Assembly (NCBI GenBank): GCA_012934845.2
Contig: WNNJ02000202.1
Coordinates: forward strand, 1-64,000
Source: Pomphorhynchus laevis
Lineage: Eukaryota; Acanthocephala; Palaeacanthocephala; Echinorhynchida; Pomphorhynchidae
DNA: 64,000 bases
Reading direction: 5' to 3'
Below are positions 1-15,200 of the stretch, piece after piece (within the stretch, counting starts at the first letter, position 1; each line of letters starts with the position of its first letter). Below the pieces are notes generated by a model. That model was not told the origin of the DNA. It searched no databases and saw only the letters and a program-made list of their open reading frames with translations. The position numbers were made by a program, and so were the translations under genes.

Positions 1-118
1 ATTGTATATTATATATAATATTATATATTATTATATCTTTAATAATTGCCTATTATTTTATATTAATAAAAATCGAATTATGCTTTTTTACCAATATATA
101 CAATCACTTGTGTTTTAG

Positions 119-204
119 GCTGTTTATATAGCACCATTGAAGGCGCTTGTTCGTGAAAGAGTTGATGAATGGAAGCCAAAATTCAGGACTCTTTTAAACA
201 AATC
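119..204 (+). CDS. ASCC3: ASCC3 exon a (motif Ia)
   Basis: Begins after an AG acceptor at 117-118 and reads [18 protein letters not shown], the conserved motif Ia. It ends in phase 2 before GTATGT at 205. Earlier exons are outside the window. Confidence 0.9.
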
Positions 205-3200
205 GTATGTTATTTTTATTGATCTCTATAATACAAGCTAAGCAACAGAAAAATTTATAAAGATGAATTTTAAATGGGAATTTAATCTTTAATTAAACTT
301 AAATTTTAATTAAAATTTAAATTAATTTACCTTAATTACATATATTTCTATGATTCATATTTTTAAAAATTTCTTTAGAACATTTTTTGTAATCGAACAT
401 ATAAAATCTGAACTTTACACTTTAATTTTCTTTATCCTGATCTAATTTTAAAATATTCAGAAACGATCAGGTAAAATTGAAAGACAATTATTTTGATATT
501 TCGCTAGTAACTATTAGCATCTTCAGATATTAGGTTTCTAATGAATCCACACCTCTCTTGGTGTGGATTATTCTCAAGAAAACAAAACTGTACTTGACTT
601 AAAATAAGTCAAATTAAATAAATCACAATTTAACATTTAACTTAACCTTTGTGTTCACAGCTTCTTGATTAGCTACCCGACGTGAACTATCAGACTAAAC
701 GAAGCTATCAATTGGACAGTCATGTGCTAATCTCAAACAATGGCATTTAACTTAGCATATATACAGTTAAAATAAAAAATTGAAATTTAAAATAAAAGTC
801 AATTTTGATGAATTGACTAATAAATGACAGTCCTTGTATCAGAATTCGCATTAGAGGTTATCAAGATAAACTGCTATGCTATCAGGTTTCGACTTTTATT
901 CCTGGACCCAACATAGCAGCGGACCAAATACATGCTAATGACGTATTATTATTGATGCTATTTGATTATCTGGTGTAACATACATTTTAATACAATGTAT
1001 GTTATTTATTATCACCTTTTCACTTATTGAATAAAAATTATTAGAGGTAAATACACATATATAATCAATGTATTGAAACATATATTTCATACCGTTATAC
1101 AATTTAGATTTATTTTTGAACATTTATTTATTTTTTAATATGAACATATTCATATTCTATATTGTTGAATTTATGTTAGATAGACGTTATAGCTTATATA
1201 AAGTTAGGTAATTTTTCTAATGGATCTTTAATATCTGCTAAACCTAGATTTGTATAAATAGTACTAAAATCGTATGTATTTATATTTTAAAAATTTATTC
1301 CTTTTTTGTTTTCTAAATATTCTTTTGCTTAATTAATACTAAAATAGTGTTTTATACTAGTATTAATATTGATTACCCTACGATATTTTGATTACCTTGC
1401 AATATTTTTTAAAGTGTGCTTTAATTACTAAGTATTTTACTCATATTTTTTGAAATATACACAAAGTATATTATTTATTATCCATCCATAAAAATTTGCC
1501 ACTTAAGAGTTTAAATTTATTCTTTATATTATTGTGTTGATTTATATATTTTACTATTTTCTGCTTGATGATATTTTTATAGTAACCCAGTTTAAAATAT
1601 GTATCTATTAAATTATTTAAATGATTTTGAAGAAAGCCAACATCCTTACAAATTGTTGCAATTCTTAAAATTTCATTATTTAATGTATTATATTTTATAT
1701 TATATGGTATGCATGAATGCTCATGCAAAAATATGTTTCTTGTAAATTTAAATATGTCATCTTTACGATATAAATTAATAGTAGTTTTAGTTCATGTTAA
1801 TGTAATGTTCATATCTAGATATACACCTTCTTTATCATCAATATTGGTATGGTTAAGAACAAGGCTTTCTGGATAAATTTGTTCAAATATTAAATATGTC
1901 ATCTTTACGATATAAATTAAAAAAAGTTTTAATTGATGTTAATTTAATGCTCATATCAAGATTATAACTTTCTTTATCAGTAATATTAATTTTATTAAGA
2001 ATGAGGCTTTCTGGATAAATGTGCTCACTAATTGAATAAAAATTATTAGAATTAAATACACATACATCATCAATGTATCGAAACATGTATTTCATATATT
2101 TATATTGTTTAGATTTAGTTTTTACACAGTTATGAACAAATTCATATTCTATAAAGCTTAAAAATAAGTCAGCTATAGTTGGGCTACTATTACCTCCCAT
2201 TAGAAGGAATGTTTTAATAAATTTAAAAGTTTCACTGTTATTCTTACTGGTTATATTGTCTTTACGAAATGTCAGGCTTAACTTTATTTTAGTGATGTTT
2301 TTTAAACATCACTAAATAAAGATCACTAATTAAAACAATAAAGTAATAAATTAAAAAATATTTCATTATATTATTCGAAATATAAGAATTCGAATGTTTA
2401 AAAAAGATTTTAATTGTTTTCATTAATGTTCTAATGTTTCATTTTTGTGAATAAAATATATTTTTTTATATTCATCAAAGCTGTCGTTTTTTGACGACTA
2501 AAATACTTTATTGAGATAAAATACTTTATTATCAAATTGCTTTGTAGCAAAATGCTTTAAAATTTTGCATTTCATAAAAAGCAATCATTAGTGGATATAT
2601 ATCTGACGAATCTCCTACAGATCTCTGATTAGAATTTGTAAATTTCAAATTTGAATGTTTTTTATTTCAACGATTTTATTTTTAAAAATATAATATGTTA
2701 TTTTTAATTGTTTATTATTAAAAACAATATTTTCAATATTTTTCGAATTATTTTTAATTATTTCAACAAATGAGAATGAGATGTTGAATATACATTTTTG
2801 AATATACATATATTCAAAAAATATATTCATAGGTACAATAATATACATTGTTTAGTATACATATATTATATATATTTGTATATTATAATATAACATGGAA
2901 TATAACCTTGTATGCTTTATTCGTTTAGTTTTTACTTTATTTTAAGAAACTTTTGAGGTTGTCGTTATTTTAGCGACTAATATTTTTTAATTAATATAAT
3001 AAATTGTAACCAGTACACTAATTACAATTCTATCATATTGCTGTTTTAGAGTGGTCGAGCTTACTGGAGATTACACTCCTGATATTCGCACTTTACAAAG
3101 ATCTGACCTTATAGTAACCACACCCGAGAAATGGGATGGAATCAGTCGATCATGGCAGACTCGGTCGTACGTTCAAACCATCGAACTTATTATAATTGAC

Positions 3201-6200
3201 GAAATTCATTTGTTAGGTACATCTAATTCACAAATCTAAATCAACACTTGTTTATATTGAACTTAATATATAAAGTTCCTATATAAAGTTACTATAAAGA
3301 GTATCACTTTATAGTAATTTTATATTTATTTTATATATTACTTCCTATTATGCAAATTAAGACTTATTTTGAATTTATTATAATAATGGTATACGTACAA
3401 ATACTTAATATTTTAGATTAATCGTTTCAGATTTTTTGTCGTATCTTTTGTAATTGATTAAGCCCACAGAAACTACGACTTTATTAAATTTTTACATTTT
3501 TATTTTCTTTCATTTAAATATATGTTATATTTATTTGATTATTTAGACGGATAATTATAAATTTGATAGGCGAAGAAGATCAAATTTCATAAAACAAATT
3601 GGCAATCCATTATTTGCCTCTTGCATTTTAAAATGTGTAGTTCACGACATGTAAAATGAATAATGTTGATCATTTAGGAGGTATTGAGCAACGGTTATTT
3701 TGATATATGAACGATATTGTAATATTTCTAGTTATCTTTATGTATCTTCTCTCTACGCAGTTGATACCGTATCTCAATAACCGCTAATTTGACGAAAGCG
3801 CTTATTGGAATAATAACCGCTTATTACATATGCGGTTATCTATACATATGAGCCCAAATCTCAATAACTGCTCTTTGGAAGAAAGGAATAAAGACTTGTT
3901 TATTTATTGTTTCTGTTAATATGCACTGCTTAGTGGATTCATGATGAGGTGTGTTGATGTGATTAACTCGGAAATATTTTATAATTCCTCATGAATGGGA
4001 GAGTAGTTTGTATTTTTATCCTGTATGCCCCATTTATATTTTGTAAACAGAATTTATGCTGATAAATATATAACTGTATATCATTTTCAGTGTTTGTTAT
4101 TGAAACTTTCTGCTGTATTGAAAAATGTATTAAGTAATCAAGCAATTTTATGTCCAAAATCAGCAGCCACTAAACATAAATACAAAAAAAAACAATTAAA
4201 ATATATTTTAGAATTTAACTTTCTTGTAGTTGAAAATGTTAGCGTTTTAACTTAGTTTTCTTAATATTGATATTTAAATAATAATTGTATCAGTTTATTT
4301 CTTTAATTTCGCCTCATTAAAAAACCTGTTATGTTTTTAATGATAGTCAAATTTGACTCAAGATAACAATCTTTTTACTTTTATCCATTCGTACAAATAT
4401 CAAATACAAATAAATTATTTCAGGAGAAGATCGTGGTCCTGTTCTTGAAGTTATTGTTACTAGGGCAAATTTTATAGCTAACAAAACGAATAAATGCACC
4501 AGAGTTATTGGACTTAGCACTGCAATTGCCAACGCTGTAGATCTAGCAAATTGGTTGGGCATTAAGAAGGTAATTTGTGTTTTAGATGTTTTTTATTTGG
4601 CATTTTAGGTATTGGTGTTTTAGGTCGGCATGTACAATTTTAGACCTTCAGTTCGTCCTGTACCTCTTCAAGCACATATTTCTGGATTCCACGGTGAACA
4701 CTATTGTCCAAGAATGGCTTCGATGAATAAGCCTTGTTACCAAGGTAAATTTTTAAACTTTCGTTTATCAACATACTTTAATATTAAATATTTTATATTT
4801 TATATACTATTTTAAATATCTAATACTACGTTAAAATTAAAAATTTCTGATATATTTAATGTATCTAATATTCATATCTAATTGTAAAAGAAGATATTTA
4901 TATTAATATCTAATATTTATCAGATCAACTAACTAAGTCTACGAATTTTATATTATTTATAAATCAAAAATAATTATTAATAAAAATAAAATAATTAAAA
5001 AATATATTAAATAATTAATAATCACGTAAGAAACTTTTAAGAGAAAATATGCACAATGAAAGCAATTTTACAGACAAGTCCACTAAGTAGATAAGACCGA
5101 AAACAGAGAAATTTTATAATCCGTTAGAACATAAGGTGTTGATAGGATTTAATACATATGGTCAATGACACCACATATCTTGTGTTGGCCTTACCAATAA
5201 ACAGGTCGCTATAGTCCCCAGGTGGGCTTGACCAACGTGTTTGGCTTCAAATGAAGGCAAACACGTTTTATATGGTGTACTCATATATCACTATGTTTTT
5301 TAACATAGTGATGCCTGGTGTTTGGAGACAAACACCAGGCATCATTCTATATATTCTCATCAGACCAATTATTCCCGCAATATTCAAAGTCGCTACGTAT
5401 GCCCAGTTATCCTATGTGTGACGACAAACTTCAACAACGGTATACGCGTTTCGTTCTAACGGAGCTCATCAGTACCGTGACTTTTATATACATCCATATG
5501 CACCTTAACACACGCTTAAACAATGTTTAAAGCTCGAAAAACAGAACTACTCTTAATCTGAATCATCAGAGGAAATTTAGCATAAGCTCTGTGCATGACA
5601 GTGCGTATTGCGGTTTAACCATGCATCAGGCACTAAATTCTTTTTATTAGAAATGCTGTTTAACAGAAACACTTTAAAGTGTGCAAATATATAAAATATA
5701 ATTTGTTGTTACACCTCCCCTGGGACACACAATGGTGTACTCGTAAATAAATAACTATGTTTTCCTCAAAAAAAGGCATAAACACCATGCCGCATTCTAT
5801 ATATCCTCATTAGACCAAGAAATAGAAACAAATTATTCTCGTAATATTCAAAGTCGCTACGTATGCCCAGTCATCCTATCTGTGGCATAGGATGTTTATT
5901 CTTGTACACTTGAATGTGTCTCTGTACTCTTATTGGGTGTACTCGTTGTTTACGAGTACACCCAATGGTGTACTCGTAAATAAATCACTATGTTTTTCTC
6001 TTTAATACATTCAATAATCAAAAAAATACATTCATATTTGTGAATGGGGAAATACTTATAATAAGATACAATTGTGAATTAAAAAATACAAATGTTGTAA
6101 TTTTGTTAATTGGCTGCTTAAATTTAAGCGATAGATTATCGAGATTAACGTTTGAGATTTGGCTAAAGACAAGTGAGAGTGATAATTGAATGTTGAATAA

Positions 6201-9200
6201 TAAAGTACATCACACTGTATTCGGGGACATCGTTGAACGCATCTGAGCGGATTTCAGTTATATAACTTGCATCAATGCTTTTTATGAAATTCATTATAAT
6301 TTATAGTATCATATCATTCACTTACTTGTATTTCTTATCGTCGCTCTTACATTCTCTAAACAAAATAAAAATGCAATCATTTTATATATTTATAAATTGT
6401 ATCCAAAATATCCATTTAACTTTGCCAATAAATTTATTAATTTACAGAAACGAAGAAGTCAGTTTTATTGCAAAAATTATGAAAAGTAAATCAAAAAATA
6501 ATTAAAAATAAAAATTAATTTTAACTTAAAAAAATTATAAAAAATGAATGAACGCAGTAATAAAAAAGAAATAGGGAAATTGACAAATAAAATATAAATC
6601 TAAGTAAAAATAAAATATATATTTAGTATGTTCTGTTAACATGTAATGTTGTGATTAAAGGAAAGTATTTTTAGCATAAGAAATAAGGTAAAAATGTTAT
6701 AAATTTACGGGAACAAAAAATAAATTTATTTTAATACTTCCAATATTTCGATAGATCCTGTCATCATCTTCAGGAGAATTACAAATAATCTATTTACTGT
6801 TTGACTGTTTTACACTTTTGAATATGTAATTATGTTTACATCAACAAATATCAGAATACAGAATTGCTATGTACTTGTTTAGCGATTAGAACGTTTTCAC
6901 CCGAAAAGCCTGTTCTCGTATTTGTTTCAAGTCGACGACAAACAAGACTAACTGCATTTGATTTGATATCGCATTTGGCGATGGATGGAAATCCTAAACA
7001 ATGGCTTCATATGCCTGAAGACCAGGTAATTATATTTTTTGAACATTTACAAATGTAACTGCAAGAACATTTTAAATTTTGTACGATTATACAATATTTA
7101 ATAGCAATATTACATCAATATTAAAACGATTAAGACTTATCAAATGTTAAATAAATTTGCACATATATTTTCTTTTATATTAATTAATTTATAATTTCAT
7201 ATTATAATTACCAAATTTAAAAAACCCTATTACCAGTTGGTGAAATTATTTAATTAAATTATAATAATTTTAAATTAAAAATATCAATTTATTTCTTTTT
7301 ATATTTTTATATGTTTACACGAACGAAACAGTTTTATTCTAAAAATTTTAATATTTAGTAAGCTCCTGGTATCATCTTTAGTTAAATTACAAACAGTTTA
7401 TTTACAATTTGTATGTTTTACACCTTTGAATATGTAAGTTTATTAAGCACAAAAGCCTCAAGTTTGCCAAAACTTGTATTTTGATACAAAATATTCAAAA
7501 TTTGTATCGAAAGAAAAGACATCAAATTGTGTTTTACACTATTGTAAAATAAATAGCAAACAGTTTATTAAAGAAAATAATGAAAATAGCAAACAGTTTA
7601 TTAAACACAAAAGCATTTGGTCTGCTATAGGTTTACTCAAAATTATTTCTGACAAATCAGATCAGTTACTTGATCTGATTTGTAGGAAAAATACATAAAA
7701 GAAAAACAAAAAATATTACAAAAATATCATTATAAAGAAAAATGTCAGAATATTAATTAGGCACAACCAAAAACAAAACAAAGAAAACCAAACAAAATCT
7801 TAAATGAGAATTAGTAGAAGAATAAAAGTAAATAAAGGAGATTGTTAAATTGTAATTGAAAAACAAAGCAAATTAAATTTAAAAACATTAAGAAACATAA
7901 AATTTAAAATATTCGAAAAACGTGTCAAAACAATAAATAACTAGGAATTCAAATGAATAGAGCTTAAAATAAAATTAAAATTACACAACTTATTATGAAT
8001 AAATAAACGAAAAGTGATATTTTTAAATTGAAATCAACTTTATTATTGGGCATAATATTATCTACTTTTATAAAAAGAGGCCTACTGTATAACACGTGAC
8101 ATGTAATCACGTTCATAAGATATAATGGAAGCTTTAACAAAATTAACTTTATTATCTAAATTAAGTATATTGTGTGATATAGCTATCAATATATTATATT
8201 ATATGTTGTGGTATAAGCTTTTTCAATCCTTGTCTGTCTGACCAATGAGCAATTACAACTATCTCAAAGATTTTTATATACTTCAGAACAATCATTAAAT
8301 TTAGGTTTTAGCTTGAAAATATAATGTAATTTACTAAACATTTTATTATAAATTAAAACATCGGTTTTTCCTGTTTTAAGGATCCAATAAATTTTCTTTT
8401 AGCATTATTACTTTTGTGTATAAAACTTATAATCAATTCGGGAAAACCACATCTCTCTCCTGAAAATATAATGTAAATCTTACAACATTTTGAGAAATTC
8501 TGCTATTATCTTTAGGAAAATTACAAACAGTTTATCAAATACAAATGCATCAAGTTGGCCGTTTATACTAATAAACGGTTAACTATACTCAAATTATACT
8601 CAAATTTGCAACAAAGAAAAAATACAAAAGAAATCATATTTTAAGGTGATTAAATATAATAACAAAGGAAATACCATTATATTAGTACTTAACCCAGTTC
8701 TGCATAAAAAAATGTAGAAAATAAAATTAAACAGTAATTTGCTTCGTTTTAAAAATAAATACTATTTTATTAAAATATGTTTTTAATAAAATATGTTAAT
8801 TAAAATAAATCAGAAATTAATCAAATTTTAAATGTCGTTTTTGACTTAGGTTTTAATCGCGAGTCGAAAACAAGGTTGTAAACTAACTTTGTTTTATGAA
8901 TTTTTGTATATTTTATTAAGATGGATACACTAGCACTTACTACGCAAGATTCCAATTTACAACTAACCTTAACATTTGGAATAGGAATGCATCACGCTGG
9001 TCTTTGCGATAAGGACAGAAAACTTGTCGAAGAATTGTTCGTAAATTTGCGTATTCAGGTAATAAGTCATTTTCCCTTTTACATTTTTTACTAAAAAGAT
9101 AAACTAAAGGTTCTTATCGCTACATCAACTCTTGCATGGGGAGTTAACTTTCCTGCTCACCTTGTTGTCATCAAAGGAACAGAATATTTCGATGGAAAAC

Positions 9201-12200
9201 TTAAAAAATACGTTGATTTTCCTATTACGGGTACGACTTACTAGCGATGTTTCGTTAATCGTGTAAGTTAAGATGTTTTACAGATGATGGGGCGTGCTGG
9301 ACGTCCACAATTTGACAGCGAAGGTGTTGCAGTTATTATGGTACAAGATATAAAGAAGGACTTTTACAAAAAGTTTCTTTACGAACCATTTCCAGTAGAA
9401 TCTAGGTATAAGTAATTTGATACGTAAATACACTTATTAATTTCGATATTTTCTATCGGTTTAATAATGTTCTGCACGCAACCCTGACGCTTTCGAGCAC
9501 TTTCGTTTCATATAAACATGAAAGTAAATAATAAGCATTTTAGTAAAAGTAGATAATCAGATCAGGTCACTAATTCTAGTGATTCATTAACCGATTAATT
9601 TTTAAAGGTAACAATGTAAATATTTTAGTTTTTAAAATTAAAATATTTCTAACTTAAATATTAAAATATTGAAATGTTAATATTAAAATATTAAATTTTA
9701 TATAAAATTAATATATATCATATATTAAAATATTATAATAGAAATATGTCCATTAATTGTGGCCATATTTTAGATCGCTGGTCATATGAAAGAGTTGCGA
9801 TGTTTTCAGATTTTGTCCTAATTTATCATCCTAACAATTCAGATAACTGTAATTAAAAAATATAATTATAAATTATAAATTTTATTATGCATTTCATAAC
9901 GCCATTTAATTATTTCTACAACTTACTTTCAGCCTACTTCAAGTATTACCCGATCATATTAATGCCGAAATTGTTTCCGGTACAATACGTTCTAAACAGG
10001 AAGCCATTGATTATCTTACTTGGACTTATTTCTTCCGGCGATTGCTAGAGAATCCAAGGTTAATTACTAATCTCAAATTTATTTTATGAATTTAGTGATG
10101 TTTAGCTACTATGGCCTTTCCGAAGTAAACTCGACTGAACTTAGTCTTTTTCTAAGTAAAATTGTTGAAGATGCTCTCAGTAAATTGAATCAGTCAAGAT
10201 GCGTTGTTATAGAAGAAGTAAGTAGATAATATTTTGTATAATTTAAAAAATAAGGATGTACGGTTTTAGTCATATTCAGAATTATCGTTTTAAGTTAGTA
10301 GAGTATTATATTCAAAACGAATTAAATTTTACGATATCATACAATTGATCTCAGTAAACATCTCGTCTATTAATAAAATAAAAAATATTCTTAACGTTTG
10401 TACATTTAGAGTTGCGTTTTTGAGCTTTGAATTTACTTTAAAAATTGCCTAATTTTTGAAATGAATATCTTTATAAATAAAGAAAGAGTCCTTTATTTAG
10501 GCCGAAAAGGATGGACTGTTGCGTTAAGTCCTTTGGCCTTAGCACAACCTGATCCAAACAGGATTTTGTAAAGCCTGAGAATTATAATGGCATACAGATC
10601 ACTTAAATTGCAAAGTCACTGCTATCAAATGATCAGCAACAAAATTTAAGTAAAAAATCAAAACTTCAAATCGAAGTCCAAAGTCAACACATGCCTCCAT
10701 AGTGCTAAATGAAATCGTCTGTTAAGCATTAAGTAACAAATGTTGAAGTAGAATTTAAACATGTTAAATATTTATAGTGTTAATTAAAATTCAAATGTTT
10801 TAACTTAAAGGCAAACCATCATAATGTAGAATATCGGCAAATCCACTGTTGACCTGATCGCTGATACGACTTCCCGATAAATCTAGGATCAGCAACTTAG
10901 AACTGTCGGTATCAAGGGAGTTAACGGCTTTAGTCCACATTTCCATAATCAAGTAGTTACGATTTGTTTAAATAACTTTGTTTCTGCTTTCGTATTTATA
11001 TATAAGCCTTTCTGATTCAGTTATCCGTTTGCCGTTTTATATTAAATTGATCTCAGTAAACATCTCGTCTATTAATAAAATAAAAAATATTCTTAACGTT
11101 TGTACATTTAGAGTTGCGTTTTTTAGGTATATAAGATTTGTTAAAAATTTGTATAAACATTTAGTTTGTTTTCTAACTTTAGGACGAACGTTCATTGTTT
11201 CCAACAATTTATGGCCGCATTGCATCATTTTATTATGTGTCCTATAAGACAATTCGGATATTCAACGAAAATATTACTCCACATATGGATCTACAAAGCA
11301 TTTTGAAGCTGGTTTCTGTATGTAAATTGCCCTTGTTTTTTAAAAAAATAACGTGGCAAATGAAAGCAGCCTTAAAAATGTTTAAATACTGAATGAAAAT
11401 GAATAAAAAGTTTAGAATTTAAAACAATAAGAACACAATTTAATAAATTTGAACATAACTTCAAACATAACGTTAAGGAAGATTGCACAAATCTGTAATC
11501 TGTTGATAATCATAATCCAATACTAATTTTTAATTTATTATAATTAATTATTTTGATTTAATTATAATTAAAACAACATACTCATCATATGATGATGAGT
11601 ATTGGTAATAACAAATGCATTGATATGGCCATTCATCCATTAAGATGTTTAGGATGCCACACTTCTAGAATGTATCCGCAACAAAGTCATCAACAAGAGA
11701 TTATTAAAATTATTATTATTATCACAGATAGATACTATCGGTCACTGAATAAAAGGCTCTGATTATAAAGTTGATAATCATCTGCTAAATGACGCACACA
11801 TTATTTAAGAACATATATGTTTATGAGATGATGAGTTTCATACATTTGAGTTTTAAATTTAATTGATTCGTTGATACTGTAAATAAATTCATTTATTACA
11901 TTTGAAATAATGAAATAATTTAGACATCTATAATTAGTGTCTAACCTTATTTAATAAAAATTTAATTTGCAAAATTAATATTATAAATTTTAATAATTGG
12001 TATTAATTAATTTTAATAATTGGTATTAATTATATAATTAATATTATAATGCTACTATAATATGAGAAAGAGATCAAATCAAGTTGTTCGATATGCTAAA
12101 CGCTGCAAAATGTGGTTGGTCATTTCAAATTGTAATACAATAAAAAGCAGTGTTACTGTTCTTATAAAAGCGCAATGTAATTGCAAAACTAGGGTTATAC

Positions 12201-15200
12201 TAGGGCATGCTGTGCTACAAGCAATACGTGGGCCAATCGAGTTTAACTTTAGCCCAAAGATTTTACGTTAGACGCTCACGTTTTTGAGCAGGAAATCTTA
12301 GTGACGGTGCAGTATGACATACACTAGAACACAATGAGATAGACTACATGCACCATAGTCCACAGTAATGATAATGATGTGCGTAATCGATTTTTGATTA
12401 CGAACAGAAATTCTGATTAATAATCAGATTTAGGTTTCATTTATTTCATTATATTCTTATAGTTCACAACATTAATAAAAGCTGATATCCAGGCGATACT
12501 ATTATGTTGTTAGATTGATAAAGCTTAATAAAGGAGCGAAACGTCTTATAATCCTGTGATATAATCTTGTGAGAGCACAATAAAGTTAACAAATAATAGA
12601 ACAATCTCAGTAATTATTTAAGGTAGAATTATGTAATATCGACATCTCATTTGTAAATGAGATGTTGATACATCTCATTTAACACATGATTATCATCTGT
12701 TAATAGTTGACCTACAATTCTCTGCTCTTTTATTCTTCTTTCATTAGTGTCGTTAATACCATCCTTTATTATGATATAGTCAAGAATATCCGAATTTTTT
12801 GAATTTTGTTTTTCAAAAAATTCGAATATTTTCGCAGCTTAAGAGACAAGCAGCTTCCAGAGATCTATTTCAAGACGCTATTCATTATTGAACATTATTA
12901 GACGCTATTTAATGATTAATTAACTGTTTAATTATCAGTTAATTAATCCAGAAAACAAAAACTTCTAATTTATCGAGACAACGCGTTTCGAAAAATTTCT
13001 TCTTCAGGCGAAACGCGTTGTTTCAATAAATTAGAAATTTTTGTTTTCTGAATTAATTTACTGATAATTACACAAATATTATATATAATTAGAGCGAGAG
13101 TGTAACTGACTATTACGCATGAATGCTTCCATACAAGTATGTATTGAAAATAAAAACCGGAATAGCTTTTTATCCCAGTTTAAGAATAAAAACCTATTTC
13201 GGTTTTTATTTTCGATACTTACTTATATATAAGTAATTGAACTTGGTCTTTATTTCCTGTTTTTTTCTACTTACGACAATTATTACTCATGTATCATTCA
13301 ATGGATGATACGGAGTTGAGATTCACATACAATGGAGAGAATGTTCATAATCAGATTAATTTTCTTGACGTATTGATATCAAGATCTAATGATTGGTCTT
13401 GCGAAACATCCCTTCATCCCAAATTTGAAGAGACACGTTCGCTAATATACGCGAGCAGCGCTCATCACCCTAAGATAAAACTACTCCTAATTCGCAACAA
13501 GGCTATTCTGATAAAGAATATATGATCTAACTCCTATAATTTCGAGAAATGGCTGCAACATTTGCATGAAGAGCTATCTTAACGTGGATAAAATAATATA
13601 TTATATATAAGTTATATATATTAATATATGTTATATATTATATTAATATAAATTTTATATTAATATATAATGTATTATATATAAGTAGTATTAGCATCAC
13701 AAGTAATTCCGCTTCTTAAACAATATAACAGTATTATATTGTTATATTGATAACAATATAGATAACAATATAAGTTGATTATATTATATTCGTGTGTTAC
13801 TGACTCCGGGATTTACGCATGAATGATTCCAGTATGTGTTGAAAATAAAAACCGTGATATGTTTTATGCCGGTTTAGGAATAAAAACCTTTTCCGTTTTT
13901 TTTAATACTTACTTATATAAGGTGTTGAAAATAAAAACCGGAATATGTTTTTATGCCGGTTTAGGAATAAAAACCTTTTCCGGTTTTTATTCCCAAACCG
14001 GCATAAAAACATATTCCGGTTTTTATTTTCAACACATACTGGAATCATTCATGCGTAAATCCGGAGTCAGTTACACACTAATATAATATAATCAACTTAT
14101 ATTGTTATCTATATTGTTAAAGTGTTAAAAATGAAAATCGATGAAAATCAATATTAAAGTGTTACAAGATTAGATCTGTATAATTTTATTAAAATTGATT
14201 TGATGTTAGAAAGTTTTGATGATTATTTAGAAAGCTCATGAGTATGCCGAACTACCGGTTAGACACAATGAGGATCTGATGTGTGCGTAAGTTTTAATTT
14301 ATATCAGGACTTATATTGTGACTCGTGCTTTATCTAGGGAATTCGCAAAATTACTTCCAATGCCAACGGATAGCACGGATCTATTTGACAGCCCACACAC
14401 GAAAGCATTTTTGCTTTTGCAGGCGTATTTTGAAAGAACCGAATTACCAATATCAGACTTTCGAACTGATACAAAATCTCTACTTGATCAAATTCAACGT
14501 ATTTTACAGGTATAATTTTTATTTGGATGATTAATTTTAAATTAGTTTCTTTTAATTAGATTCATTGTCTTAATTAGATTCTTATGTATTTAATAAAAAT
14601 ATTTTTAATAATTTATAATTTATAATTTATTTTAAGTAATAAATTATTATTAAATTTATTATAAAGTTTCTTTATAATAAAAATTTTTATTATAAAATTT
14701 TTTCTTTCCAAAATTGACAATAATTTTATTAAATAATAAGATTAATATATCTATAATCAATAATTATAATTATTCTATAATTATTCTATAATCTTATTGG
14801 ATAATATTACTATTATATTGACAGTTGCATCAACTATTACGGATGTGATCTTGTTGGTGGTTGTGGCACGACATTATCCTCACAGCTATGATTCCTATTC
14901 TCGATACAACCGGACGCTACTAATCAGCCGGGTCTCATCATCTGCTGACCTAGAATTACATTTCACGTTTTTACCCTTATTATCTGATTACTTCGTTCGC
15001 TGGTACTGATTTGATTTGAACTGAGAACGTATGTATCGCGATGTAGCGTTACATCCACTGGCTGATTCAGTGGTGTAGATATACATATATATTGTTTTTG
15101 GTAGGGGATCGTATTCTAACGATATATTAGAAACATACCTTAAGTGTGTGATCTGCTAGAGGGATCACTGTTTTACATGTTGCCACTTGTAATAAAGGTT

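Larger units (their letters stand above)
205..3049 (+). other. ASCC3 intron filled with PLE debris
   Basis: Intron between the motif Ia and DEIH exons. It holds a hammerhead-like fossil near 495-526 and two broken PLE pieces (about 780-1440 and 1465-2300). The rest, 2300-3040, is very AT-rich with no feature I can name. Confidence 0.7.

Noticed and set aside
9282-9283. Alternative acceptor for ASCC3 exon h
   Set aside because: It would break the frame and drop DVLQ before MMGRAG.
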